DNA of 64,000 bases. Origin: Flavobacterium swingsii (GTDB lineage: Bacteria > Bacteroidota > Bacteroidia > Flavobacteriales > Flavobacteriaceae). Each line of letters opens with the position of its first letter. The first letter of the stretch is position 1. The position numbers were made by a program, and so were the translations under genes. Location: contig NZ_FOJT01000002.1 in the NCBI RefSeq assembly GCF_900111965.1, positions 310,001-374,000 on the forward strand. Reading direction: 5' to 3'. Shown here piece after piece: positions 1-8,396 of the stretch. The notes below the pieces were generated by a model, which made no database searches, was not told where the DNA came from, and worked only from the letters and a program-made list of their open reading frames with translations.

Positions 1-886
1 CTAACGAAGCATTTACTTCATTTACCGCAAGGGCAAAACAAGAAACCCATTTTAGGATTTGACGAAATTTGACTTCGGTTTTTCTAATACATTCCAGCCA
101 TTCTTGTGGGTTCGAATAATTGGCTAATCCGATTAGGTTTTGATGCATATCGAATGCACGTCGTCTTACATTTAATCCGCCGGGTAAAATCCCTTCACTA
201 TGACAACCAATGTGCATACACTCTAGCATAGTGCTCCAAATTCGCATTAATTCATGGTGAATTTGTTCTTCAGAACGCATCGATTTTTCGTTTTCGTAAA
301 CGATTTCAGATATTTTTTTATTTTCCTTAATACAATATTGCAAAAGTTCTTCTGCTAGATTTATTGGATAAGGAAAAGCACATTTTATTTCAATTTTTTT
401 CTTAGCATTTGCTCGTTCTTCTTTAACCACAAATCCACCACCGATAGAGTAGAAGGTCGATTGGTATTCTTTTTCATCGGAAGTAAATGCTGTAAATGTT
501 AAGCCATTGGCATGAAAAGGAAGGAAGTTCTTGTTGAAAACAATGTCTTGCAAAAAATAAAATGGAATGAGTTGCTTGTTACCCAAATTTATTTCCTTTT
601 TGTCTTCAATATTTTTTATAATTCCAGAAATATTTTGCACCGGGATATATTCAGGATCTTGTCCGCTAAGTCCTAACATTATGGCTAAATCGGTTGCGTG
701 ACCAGTTCCTGTTAACGAAAGAGAACCGTATAAATCGACTTTAACTCGAATGGTTTTGTCTAATATTTTTCTTTCAGTTAATTCGGCTAAAAATCTTTCG
801 GCAGCACGCCAAGGCCCAAGCGTGTGTGAACTTGATGGACCAACGCCAATTTTTAACATGTCAAATACTGAAATACACTCTTCCAT
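1..886 (-). CDS. sdaA: L-serine ammonia-lyase (serine dehydratase), 3' end cut off by the window
   Basis: Translating the minus strand from the ATG at 884-886 gives an open frame of 295 codons running off the left edge. Near the start is the substrate-binding motif GPSSSHT (residues 16-22), and the visible part ends in VNEVNASLG, typical of the single-chain iron-sulfur L-serine dehydratases. The family converts L-serine to pyruvate and ammonia in the cytoplasm using a [4Fe-4S] cluster. Members are about 455-475 residues, so roughly 60 percent is present and most cluster cysteines probably lie outside the window. It stands alone and is divergent from the sulfatase gene at 1016. Family assignment is confident; the C-terminal half cannot be assessed. 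Confidence 0.93.
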   Translation of the reverse strand, partial: MEECISVFDMLKIGVGPSSSHTLGPWRAAERFLAELTERKILDKTIRVKVDLYGSLSLTGTGHATDLAIMLGLSGQDPEYIPVQNISGIIKNIEDKKEINLGNKQLIPFYFLQDIVFNKNFLPFHANGLTFTAFTSDEKEYQSTFYSIGGGFVVKEERANAKKKIEIKCAFPYPINLAEELLQYCIKENKKISEIVYENEKSMRSEEQIHHELMRIWSTMLECMHIGCHSEGILPGGLNVRRRAFDMHQNLIGLANYSNPQEWLECIRKTEVKFRQILKWVSCFALAVNEVNASL

Positions 887-1006
887 AAAACTGATTCTTT
901 AGTATTACAAATATATGGTTTGTTTGATAAAGTTAGAATAATAATTATATATTAAAATCCTTCCTTTGCCATTATATTTTTCTATTTTTACAAATACTTT
1001 TTAACC

Positions 1007-1014
1007 TAATTTTG
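1007..1014 (+). promoter_or_regulatory. -7 promoter box (TAATTTTG) one base before the sulfatase ATG
   Basis: TAATTTTG matches the Bacteroidota -7 consensus TAnnTTTG exactly. It ends one base before the ATG at 1016, so a transcript starting at the usual distance would begin at or inside the start codon. I see no TTTG at the right distance upstream, so this may be a chance match. Confidence 0.35.
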
Positions 1015-1015
1015 C

Positions 1016-2944
1016 ATGTCTAAATTTTTCAGATTTCAAGAATATAAAGCCTTATTTTATAGAATATTATTGGCTTTTTTGTTTTATTCTATTGCCAGAT
1101 TGGGTTTCTTTTTATACAATTATAAATTACTAAAAGTAGATTCTGTTTCAGAATATATATTGTTAGCTTATCATGGTTTGGTATTTGATACGACTGCGAT
1201 TTTGTATGTAAACGGATTGTTTATTTTACTTTCGATACTTCCATTTTGGATAAATACTTCAAAAAAATACCAAATTTTCCTTTTTTGGATTTATTTCCTT
1301 TTTAACGCTATCGCGTATGCAACGAATTTTATAGATTATATTTATTACCGATTTACTTATGCCAGAACTACGATTGCAATTCTAGATATTGCTAAAAACG
1401 AGACCAATAAAGGTAGTTTGTTTTCTCGTTTTATTGTAGATTATTGGCATGTTTATGTATTATTTTTTATACTATTATTCTTATGGATTTATCTGTACAA
1501 AAAAGTAAAAGTTGAAAATTTGCCCATTAATATTAATAAAATTAAATACTTTTTATATTCTGTAATTGGATTGTTAATTATTGCAACTCTTGCTATTGGT
1601 GGGATTCGTGGCGATTTTAAGAAAAGCACCAGACCTATTAATATGATTGATGCAAACCGATATGTTACAAAACCACAACATGCTGATATTGTTTTAAATA
1701 CGCCATTTGCATTAATCAGAACAATGAAAACTAATAGTTTTAAGAAGATTAATTTAGTATCTGAAGAACAAATAAATAATGCAATCCAGCCTATAAAACA
1801 ATACAAAAACAATCCTCTTACAAAACCCAATATTGTCGTTATTATTACCGAAAGTATGGGAAGAGAATATTTGGGTTCATTTAATAAAAATTATGCGATT
1901 CCCGATTACAAAAGTTATACACCATTTATAGATTCGTTAGCGCAACAAAGTTTAATTTTCACCAATGCTTTTGCAAACGGAAGCAAATCGATACACGGAA
2001 TGTCGTCAGTAATTGCTGGGATTCCGTCATTTAGAGATGCATTTACATCATCACCATATCCGAAGCAAAAAATACAATCATTAGTTTCTACGCTTCAGGA
2101 ATTGGGTTATGATACGTCATTTTTTCATGGTGCAGCTAATGGTTCAATGGGATTTTTAGGCTTCGGAAATATTTTAGGTTTCGACCATTATTACGGACGA
2201 ACAGAGTTTAATAACGACAAAGAATTTGATGGTTCTTGGGGAATTTGGGACGAGCCGTTTATGCAATTTATGAAACAAGAATTAGACAAAAAGAAGACAC
2301 CTTTTTTTAGTACAATATTTACAGTTTCGTCGCACGAACCGTTTATTCCGCCAGCAAAATACAAAGATACTTTCCCAAAAGGAACCATTCCTATGCACAC
2401 CGTGGTTGGTTATACCGATTTTGCTTTCAAAAAATTCTTCGAATCGGCGAGAAAACAACCATGGTTTAACAATACCATTTTTATAATCACGGCCGACCAT
2501 TGCAATCAGACCTATTATCCTTTTTATAATCAAATTGTTAACCGTTCGGCAGTTCCTATTTTAATTTACAAACCCAATAGCAATCTAAAAGGTGTTAATA
2601 CCGATTTTGCGCAACAAATAGATATTTATCCTACAATATTAGATATGATTGGTTATCAGAAACCCTTTAGAAGTTGGGGAAGAAGCTTGGTTGGAGACAA
2701 AAAAATCCCACCATTTGTTTGCAATTTTAATGGTGGACAATACCAGTTTATGCAAGGAAATTATATTTGTACTTTCGATGGAAAAGACATTGTAGGAATA
2801 TATGATAAAACAGATTTGGGTTTAGAACGTAATTTGATAGGGAAAGTAAAAAATCAAGAAATTGAGAAAATCGAAATTTCGGCAAAAGCCTTTATTCAGG
2901 ATTATATGAGAAGAATTATCGATAAAAAATTGACAGCAAATTAG
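1016..2944 (+). CDS. LTA-synthase-like membrane sulfatase/phosphoglycerol transferase family protein
   Basis: 642 residues. About five hydrophobic segments in the first 205 residues are followed by a periplasmic sulfatase/alkaline-phosphatase-fold domain (about 270-600). Visible active-site elements are the metal-binding ITESMG (Glu279), a G-S-K-S-x-x-G segment whose Ser325 sits where the family has its Thr/Ser nucleophile, and TADHC with Asp494-His495. This is the architecture of LtaS, OpgB and related enzymes that move phosphoglycerol or phosphoethanolamine onto envelope glycans or lipids. A Gram-negative flavobacterium is not expected to make lipoteichoic acid, so the real substrate is unknown; a phosphoethanolamine-transferase or glucan-modifying role is possible. 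A small phosphatase-like gene follows 66 bases downstream on the same strand. Confidence 0.85.
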   Translation: MSKFFRFQEYKALFYRILLAFLFYSIARLGFFLYNYKLLKVDSVSEYILLAYHGLVFDTTAILYVNGLFILLSILPFWINTSKKYQIFLFWIYFLFNAIAYATNFIDYIYYRFTYARTTIAILDIAKNETNKGSLFSRFIVDYWHVYVLFFILLFLWIYLYKKVKVENLPININKIKYFLYSVIGLLIIATLAIGGIRGDFKKSTRPINMIDANRYVTKPQHADIVLNTPFALIRTMKTNSFKKINLVSEEQINNAIQPIKQYKNNPLTKPNIVVIITESMGREYLGSFNKNYAIPDYKSYTPFIDSLAQQSLIFTNAFANGSKSIHGMSSVIAGIPSFRDAFTSSPYPKQKIQSLVSTLQELGYDTSFFHGAANGSMGFLGFGNILGFDHYYGRTEFNNDKEFDGSWGIWDEPFMQFMKQELDKKKTPFFSTIFTVSSHEPFIPPAKYKDTFPKGTIPMHTVVGYTDFAFKKFFESARKQPWFNNTIFIITADHCNQTYYPFYNQIVNRSAVPILIYKPNSNLKGVNTDFAQQIDIYPTILDMIGYQKPFRSWGRSLVGDKKIPPFVCNFNGGQYQFMQGNYICTFDGKDIVGIYDKTDLGLERNLIGKVKNQEIEKIEISAKAFIQDYMRRIIDKKLTAN

Positions 2945-2981
2945 TTAACATAATTTTATCTTCCATTTTTAAATTTTGCTA

Positions 2982-2989
2982 TACATTTG
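2982..2989 (+). promoter_or_regulatory. -7 promoter box (TACATTTG) for the phosphatase-like gene
   Basis: TACATTTG fits TAnnTTTG and ends 21 bases before the ATG at 3011. It overlaps a possible upstream in-frame TTG start at 2987, which argues that the real start is the ATG at 3011. No clear upstream TTTG element is visible. Confidence 0.5.
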
Positions 2990-3010
2990 CAACAAAATAA
3001 CAGATTTTAT

Positions 3011-3592
3011 ATGAGTTCTAAAATAAAAAAAATAGTCATAACGTTAAGTATTATCATACTACTATTTGTAGGAAAGTATGTGTATGATATGAATATAAAT
3101 CATAATTTCGAAACAATAACCGAAGGGAAAGTATACAAATCGGGCGTGATTCCGCCAGATGAAATAGCAAGTTATGTTAAGAAATATAATATAAAATCTA
3201 TTGTCGATTTGCGTTTTCCAGGAACTGCCGATTTAGTTAATAATCCAGAAATTCCACAAGAATTAACTGCCGAAAAAGAAGCCATTGCAAAAATAAAAGG
3301 AGTAAACTATTTTAATAATGGTTCAGATCAGGTTCCTACACAAGAAAATGTAAATTCATTTTTAAAAATCATGGATAACAAAGCCAATTATCCAGTCTTA
3401 ATTCATTGTTATCACGGTGTTGGTCGTGCCGAAATGTATTCTGCAATTTACAGAATTGAGTACGAAAATTTCACTAACAAAGAAGCCAGAAATAATGTAA
3501 GAACCTTAATAAAATTCAGCTCTTTTGATGATGGTAAACCAAAAGGAGAATACTTGATGCATTACAAATCGAGAAAAGATTCATTGAAATAA
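3011..3592 (+). CDS. Membrane-anchored dual-specificity/tyrosine-phosphatase-like protein
   Basis: 193 residues from the ATG at 3011. An upstream in-frame TTG (2987) lies inside the promoter box, so I reject it. A short basic N-terminus and one hydrophobic segment (about residues 5-24) suggest a signal anchor. The body holds the cysteine-phosphatase P-loop HCYHGVGR (Cys133 to Arg139, a CX5R signature), preceded by YKSGVIPP and VDLR, as in the DSP/DUF442-type families. It would hydrolyse phosphate monoesters, probably in the periplasm. It follows the sulfatase-like gene and could act in the same envelope pathway, but that is only inferred from position. The general acid Asp is not obvious to me. 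Confidence 0.8.
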   Translation: MSSKIKKIVITLSIIILLFVGKYVYDMNINHNFETITEGKVYKSGVIPPDEIASYVKKYNIKSIVDLRFPGTADLVNNPEIPQELTAEKEAIAKIKGVNYFNNGSDQVPTQENVNSFLKIMDNKANYPVLIHCYHGVGRAEMYSAIYRIEYENFTNKEARNNVRTLIKFSSFDDGKPKGEYLMHYKSRKDSLK

Positions 3593-3723
3593 TATGTTTT
3601 TTGAACCATTTAAGTTGGACTTTTAAATATTTTGAAAGGTTGATTAATTAGACAAATTAATGAGTTGTCCGCAATTGCTGAAAACCCTCCAAGAAGAGTG
3701 TGATTTTAAAATGAATTTAAAAT

Positions 3724-4287
3724 ATGAAAAAAACTTCTTTATCTAAACGCCAAGACCTCTTTGCAATAATTGGAACTCTACCATTTGTAACAGCAGCCAT
3801 ATTTTTAATTATTGGTCTATTTTCATTGGATGATATATATTTAGATTCACACTTTAGCATAGATATTATTACCGTAATAACCTTTTGCTTTATTCATTTA
3901 AGTATCATTTTAGTACTGAAACGAATTAATAAAATTGATATTAATTTTCCTAAGTCTAAATTGAAGAAATTAGTTTCTGTTTTTGCATATCTCATAATTT
4001 TAGTTCTTTCGAATTTCCTTCTGGTAATGGGATTAAAAATGAACCTCAATTATTGGCTAAAAGGTAATACTGTGAGTAAGATTGAATTAATTGTAACAGA
4101 TAAAAATATATCTCACGGAAAGTCAACCGATTATTATATCATTTTCAACTCGAAAAATGGAAAATTGAAGAACAAGGTAAGGTCAAAGAATTTTGATTCT
4201 TTTTCAATTGGTGAAACCTTTCAAGCTTCTGTAAACGAAGGTTTTTTTCAAGGATATTTTTTAACTGAACCTCTTAAAACAAATTAA
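3724..4287 (+). CDS. Hypothetical membrane protein
   Basis: 187 residues that I do not recognise. Three hydrophobic segments are visible at about residues 14-33, 45-65 and 85-106, followed by a hydrophilic C-terminal region of about 80 residues with beta-like alternation. It starts with MKKTSLSKRQDLF after a 131-base gap from the phosphatase-like gene; that gap contains no gene or clear promoter. Codon use looks like its neighbours. No enzymatic motif is visible. Confidence 0.65.
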   Translation: MKKTSLSKRQDLFAIIGTLPFVTAAIFLIIGLFSLDDIYLDSHFSIDIITVITFCFIHLSIILVLKRINKIDINFPKSKLKKLVSVFAYLIILVLSNFLLVMGLKMNLNYWLKGNTVSKIELIVTDKNISHGKSTDYYIIFNSKNGKLKNKVRSKNFDSFSIGETFQASVNEGFFQGYFLTEPLKTN

Positions 4288-4380
4288 AAACTAGTATCGC
4301 ATTACAACTGCGCACAAGAGGGGTTTTATGGGATTGCTAGACTTGGTTTTGTTTGTAAAATACTCTCAAATTCAAAACAT

Positions 4381-4414
4381 AAAAAAGGGAGAAATTTACA
4401 TTTCTCCCTTTTTA
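4381..4414. terminator. Bidirectional hairpin terminator after the pit operon
   Basis: An inverted repeat (AAAAAGGGAGAAAT pairing with ATTTCTCCCTTTTT across a loop of a few bases) has an A-run on one side and a T-run on the other. It lies 19 bases past the phosphate transporter stop on the minus strand and about 95 bases past the hypothetical gene on the plus strand, so it can serve both converging transcripts. Confidence 0.8.
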
Positions 4415-4432
4415 CTTTTATAATAAAATATT

Positions 4433-5875
4433 TTATACAAATAGTGTTGTAATGTAATATACAATGGCTGCGATTGCTGCCGAAACTGGTATTGTTAGAA
4501 CCCAAGCCCATAATAAACTTATTGTAACTCCCCAACGCACAGCACTCAATCGTTTTGTGGCACCAACACCAATTATAGAACCTGTAATTGTATGCGTGGT
4601 AGAAACAGGAATTCCCATATTAGAAACTGTAAATAAGGTTAACGCTCCTGCGGTTTCTGCACAAACACCTTCAAGCGGTGTTACTTTTGTGATTTTGGTT
4701 CCCATTGTTTTCACAATTTTCCAACCACCCATTAATGTTCCTAAACCAATCATAAGGTAACAACCAAATGCAATCCACCAAGGCATCGAATCCGAATGTA
4801 CTTTGGTTTTAACTTTGTAGCCATCTTTTAGTTTTCCATCAACTATATAATCTGCAAATTGAGCCGATTCTGGATAAGTTGCATTTAGTTTTTTGTCTTC
4901 AAAAATAACTTGATTTGTTGCTGCATCTAAGATATCTTTCCCTTTTGTGTAAACAAATATTTTATCTCCGTTTGTGTGTTCTGGCTTAAATTTCTCTTTC
5001 TTACCATCGGCAGATTCGTATTCAATTTGCATTAATTCGGTAACTTGAAGATTTTTATCAATAGTATTTTCAACACCTTTTTCTCTGGCAATGTTGGCAT
5101 AAACCATACAAGCAGCACAAATAATACCCATTACTTTTTGTGAATCGGCACCACCATGTCCTAAAGAAAACGCTGCTGATGATAGTAATTGCAATTTTTT
5201 GTACATGTTAGATTCTTTCAAAACAGTTTGGGTTTTTCCATGAACAACATAATACCAAATATAAAACAGAATCATTACGCCTAACATAGCAGCTACAATC
5301 CACATCATAATAGGTTTAACATCCATATAATTTACCATATGATTCATTAGATACATAATACCTAAGGAAAGTACCGTAAATGAACCAATTTTTTTATAAG
5401 GATTTCTTTGTATTGTGATGATGGTAATGATGTAGGAAATGATTCCTCCAATAATTGGTGCTAAGAAAATAAAAGCAACCACTTTAAGTATTTCTGCCGA
5501 ATTTACAACACTAAAACCTGCGTGAGCAATTGCTGCTCCAGCAAATCCTCCAATAAGTGTATGTGATGATGATGATGGAATACCTAATTTCCAGGTTAAT
5601 AAATTCCAAATAGTTGCGGCAATTAGTCCAGCGAGAATTACCCAAAGATTTATGGCGCCATTATCTACAGTTTTTGCAACCGTATTTCCAACGCTCATGT
5701 CAAATATCCAGAAGGCAAGTACATTAAAAAACGCTGCCCAAACAACGGCTTGTCCAGGAGTTAAAACTTTTGTAGAAACAACGGTAGCGATAGAATTTGC
5801 TGCATCATGAAAACCGTTAACCAAATCAAATAATAATGCAATAACAATGATTACAATAAGTAACGTTAATTCCAT
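4433..5875 (-). CDS. pit: Inorganic phosphate transporter, PiT family
   Basis: 480 residues, a polytopic inner-membrane permease. Both PiT signature regions are present: FDLVNGFHDAANSIATVV in the first half and PVSTTHTITGSIIGVG in the second, plus GHGGADSQKVMG at the end of the first half. The family imports phosphate as a metal-phosphate complex or by cation symport, at low affinity. Between the halves is a hydrophilic insertion of about 90 residues (about 270-358), rich in Lys, Asp and Glu, not present in E. coli PitA in this form. The gene follows the DUF47 gene by 22 bases and the two share one promoter; DUF47/Pit pairing is common. Confidence 0.93.
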   Translation of the reverse strand: MELTLLIVIIVIALLFDLVNGFHDAANSIATVVSTKVLTPGQAVVWAAFFNVLAFWIFDMSVGNTVAKTVDNGAINLWVILAGLIAATIWNLLTWKLGIPSSSSHTLIGGFAGAAIAHAGFSVVNSAEILKVVAFIFLAPIIGGIISYIITIITIQRNPYKKIGSFTVLSLGIMYLMNHMVNYMDVKPIMMWIVAAMLGVMILFYIWYYVVHGKTQTVLKESNMYKKLQLLSSAAFSLGHGGADSQKVMGIICAACMVYANIAREKGVENTIDKNLQVTELMQIEYESADGKKEKFKPEHTNGDKIFVYTKGKDILDAATNQVIFEDKKLNATYPESAQFADYIVDGKLKDGYKVKTKVHSDSMPWWIAFGCYLMIGLGTLMGGWKIVKTMGTKITKVTPLEGVCAETAGALTLFTVSNMGIPVSTTHTITGSIIGVGATKRLSAVRWGVTISLLWAWVLTIPVSAAIAAIVYYITTLFV

Positions 5876-5897
5876 TTGAAGAATTTTAATAAATTAA

Positions 5898-6551
5898 TTA
5901 AGCGTGTTTTACCGAAATTGCTTCAAGTGTTCTGGCAACATTTCTACATTTATCAGTAGCATTATGCAATGCTGATAAAACTTCTTTGTATTTAATTATG
6001 TTAATGACATCGGTCTCATTTTCAAACAAATCAGCAACTGCTTTGTCAAAAATAACATCGGCTTTACTTTCTAATTTGTATATCTTTTTTACACTGTCAT
6101 TTATTTTATCAAGATTTTTTAAATCTTTTAATTCAATAACAGCATTATTTATGTGGTTACAAGACTCAACATTAATTTCTGTTAATTTTCTGATAGATTT
6201 ATTAATCTTCCCAACATTATACAATTTCATTCTGTTTGAAGCCGAATAAATATTGTTTGCCACTTCATTTATCGAAGTAATTAATGAATGAATATCTTCT
6301 CTATCAAAAGGAGTAATAAAGTTTTTACTCAATTCTAAATTCATTTTATGCGTAGTTTCTTCGATACTAATAACTAACAATTCAACTTGTTTGTAATAAT
6401 CAATACGGTTCTTTTTTTCGTCTTTACTAATATTTACAGCTTCATGCAGGTTTTCTGATAAAGCAAATAATTCATTAGAAGCTTTTATAAATAAAGGAAA
6501 GAAGGTTTTGTCTTTTGGTACAAAAAATTGGAATAAATCTTTTAAAGCCAT
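5898..6551 (-). CDS. DUF47 (PhoU-like) phosphate transport accessory protein
   Basis: 217 residues, highly helical and charged, starting MALKDLFQFFVPKDKTFF, which is typical of the DUF47/Pit-accessory family. No membrane segment is visible. DUF47 proteins have a PhoU-like four-helix fold and in several bacteria are needed for, or modulate, the adjacent Pit transporter. It is the first gene of a two-gene operon with pit (22-base gap), under a TACATTTG promoter with a palindrome just upstream. The partner assignment is strong; the molecular mechanism is not established from sequence. Confidence 0.9.
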   Translation of the reverse strand: MALKDLFQFFVPKDKTFFPLFIKASNELFALSENLHEAVNISKDEKKNRIDYYKQVELLVISIEETTHKMNLELSKNFITPFDREDIHSLITSINEVANNIYSASNRMKLYNVGKINKSIRKLTEINVESCNHINNAVIELKDLKNLDKINDSVKKIYKLESKADVIFDKAVADLFENETDVINIIKYKEVLSALHNATDKCRNVARTLEAISVKHA

Positions 6552-6574
6552 TTTGCTATTTTTTAATTAGGCTG

Positions 6575-6606
6575 CAAATGTAATAATGTAATGTTAAGTT
6601 AACATT
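6575..6606 (-). promoter_or_regulatory. Promoter of the DUF47-pit operon with an overlapping palindrome
   Basis: On the minus strand TACATTTG (6582-6575) fits the -7 consensus, 23 bases before the DUF47 ATG. Immediately upstream, 6590-6606 is a perfect palindrome (AATGTTAA, one base, TTAACATT) covering the region where the -33 element should be. The placement suggests an operator. It does not resemble the E. coli Pho box. Confidence 0.5.
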
Positions 6607-6723
6607 AAATCTTAAAAAATAATCTTCAATTATATAATAAATTTGAATGATTAAATTCACAATTGATTTTGTATTTTAGCCACATAAAATTATTATTTCT
6701 TTTTCAATTTATATATTACAAAA

Positions 6724-8352
6724 ATGGACATTAACTTCAACAAAAACGAAGACCACAATAAACTTTTATTATCTGATTTAAGACAACGTTTTGCTAAAGT
6801 GAAATTAGGCGGAGGCGAAAAAAGAATCCAAAAACTACATGCCGAAGGCAAAATGACTGCTCGGGAACGAATAGATTATTTACTTGATAGTAACGAAAAT
6901 AACATCGAAATTGGTGCTTTTGTTGGAGAAGGAATGTACAAAGAACACGGCGGTTGCCCATCTGGTGGCGTAGTTGTAAAGATGGGATATATTTCCGGAA
7001 AACAATGTATTGTTGTTGCTAACGATGCCACTGTAAAAGCTGGTGCTTGGTTTCCAATAACAGCAAAAAAGAATCTTCGTGCGCAAGAAATCGCTATGGA
7101 AAATAGACTTCCTATTATATATTTAGTCGATTCAGCCGGAGTTTATTTGCCAATGCAAGACGAAATTTTTCCTGATAAAGAACATTTTGGACGTATTTTT
7201 AGAAACAATGCCATTATGAGCAGTATGGGAATTACCCAAATTGCTGCCGTTATGGGAAGTTGCGTGGCTGGTGGTGCTTATTTGCCAATCATGAGTGACG
7301 AAGCTATGATTGTAGATAAAACGGGAAGTATTTTCCTTGCAGGAAGTTATTTAGTAAAAGCAGCAATTGGAGAAACTATCGATAATGAAACATTAGGTGG
7401 AGCCACAACACATTGCGAAATTTCGGGTGTGACCGATTATAAAGCAAAAGACGATAAAGATGCTCTAGACAGAATAAAAAGCATTGTTGGGAAAATTGGT
7501 GATTTCGACAAAGCAGGTTATAACAGAGTTAAGTCTGAAAAACCAGCTCTTGATGAAAAAGAAATATTTGGAATCATACCAAAATCGCGTGCAGACCAAT
7601 ATGATATGTACGAAATTATAAAACGTATGGTCGATAATTCTGAATTTGATGAATACAAAGGCGATTACGGAAAAACATTAATCACAGCTTATGCTCGTAT
7701 TGATGGTTGGGCTGTAGGAATTGTTGCCAATCAGCGTAAAGTAGTTAAAACTGCCAAAGGTGAAATGCAATTTGGTGGCGCAATTTATTCAGATTCTGCC
7801 GATAAAGCGACTCGTTTTATTGCCAATTGTAACCAAAAGAAAATCCCATTGGTTTTTGTACAAGACGTTACAGGATTTATGGTTGGAAGTAAATCAGAAC
7901 ACGGAGGAATCATAAAAGATGGCGCCAAAATGGTCAATGCAGTATCTAATTCGGTAGTGCCGAAGTTTACTGTAATTGTTGGAAACTCTTACGGAGCAGG
8001 AAATTATGCCATGTGTGGAAAAGCGTATGATCCAAGATTAATATTTGCTTGGCCAAGTGCTGAACTCGCCGTTATGGGCGGAACACAAGCCGCAAAAGTA
8101 TTGGCACAAATAGAAGCTGCTTCTTTAAAAAATAAAGGAGAAGTTGTAGATGAAGCCAAAGAAAAAGAACTTTTTGATAAAATAAAAGCACGTTACGACG
8201 AGCAAGTTTCTCCATATTATGCGGCGGCGCATTTATGGACCGATGCAATTATAGATCCTTTAGAAACTAGAAATTGGATTTCGATGGGAATCGAAGCAGC
8301 AAATCATGCACCAATCGAGAAACAGTTTAATTTAGGAGTAATTCAGGTTTAG
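6724..8352 (+). CDS. Acyl-CoA carboxylase beta subunit (carboxyltransferase; methylcrotonyl/propionyl-CoA carboxylase type)
   Basis: 542 residues forming a complete biotin-dependent carboxyltransferase with both crotonase-fold halves. The N-terminus KLGGGEKRIQKLHAEGKMTARER, the segment IYLVDSAGVYLPMQ, and VTGFMVG plus GNSYGAGNYAMCG in the second half match the methylcrotonyl-CoA carboxylase beta subunit more closely than PccB in my recollection. It moves the carboxyl group from biotin to an acyl-CoA such as 3-methylcrotonyl-CoA (leucine breakdown) or propionyl-CoA, in complex with a biotin-carboxylase alpha subunit. No alpha subunit is in the window; the gene stands alone. Substrate specificity is therefore uncertain. 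Confidence 0.93.
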   Translation: MDINFNKNEDHNKLLLSDLRQRFAKVKLGGGEKRIQKLHAEGKMTARERIDYLLDSNENNIEIGAFVGEGMYKEHGGCPSGGVVVKMGYISGKQCIVVANDATVKAGAWFPITAKKNLRAQEIAMENRLPIIYLVDSAGVYLPMQDEIFPDKEHFGRIFRNNAIMSSMGITQIAAVMGSCVAGGAYLPIMSDEAMIVDKTGSIFLAGSYLVKAAIGETIDNETLGGATTHCEISGVTDYKAKDDKDALDRIKSIVGKIGDFDKAGYNRVKSEKPALDEKEIFGIIPKSRADQYDMYEIIKRMVDNSEFDEYKGDYGKTLITAYARIDGWAVGIVANQRKVVKTAKGEMQFGGAIYSDSADKATRFIANCNQKKIPLVFVQDVTGFMVGSKSEHGGIIKDGAKMVNAVSNSVVPKFTVIVGNSYGAGNYAMCGKAYDPRLIFAWPSAELAVMGGTQAAKVLAQIEAASLKNKGEVVDEAKEKELFDKIKARYDEQVSPYYAAAHLWTDAIIDPLETRNWISMGIEAANHAPIEKQFNLGVIQV

Positions 8353-8396
8353 AAATTTAATTTATAACTAAATCAATTATTAAGTAGAATATATAT

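Noticed and set aside
2987..3010. TTG start eight codons before the phosphatase ATG
   Set aside because: It lies inside the TACATTTG promoter box, so it would not be transcribed from that promoter.
6575..6606. Pho box upstream of the pit operon
   Set aside because: No CTGTCAT-type direct repeats are present; the palindrome there is of a different kind.
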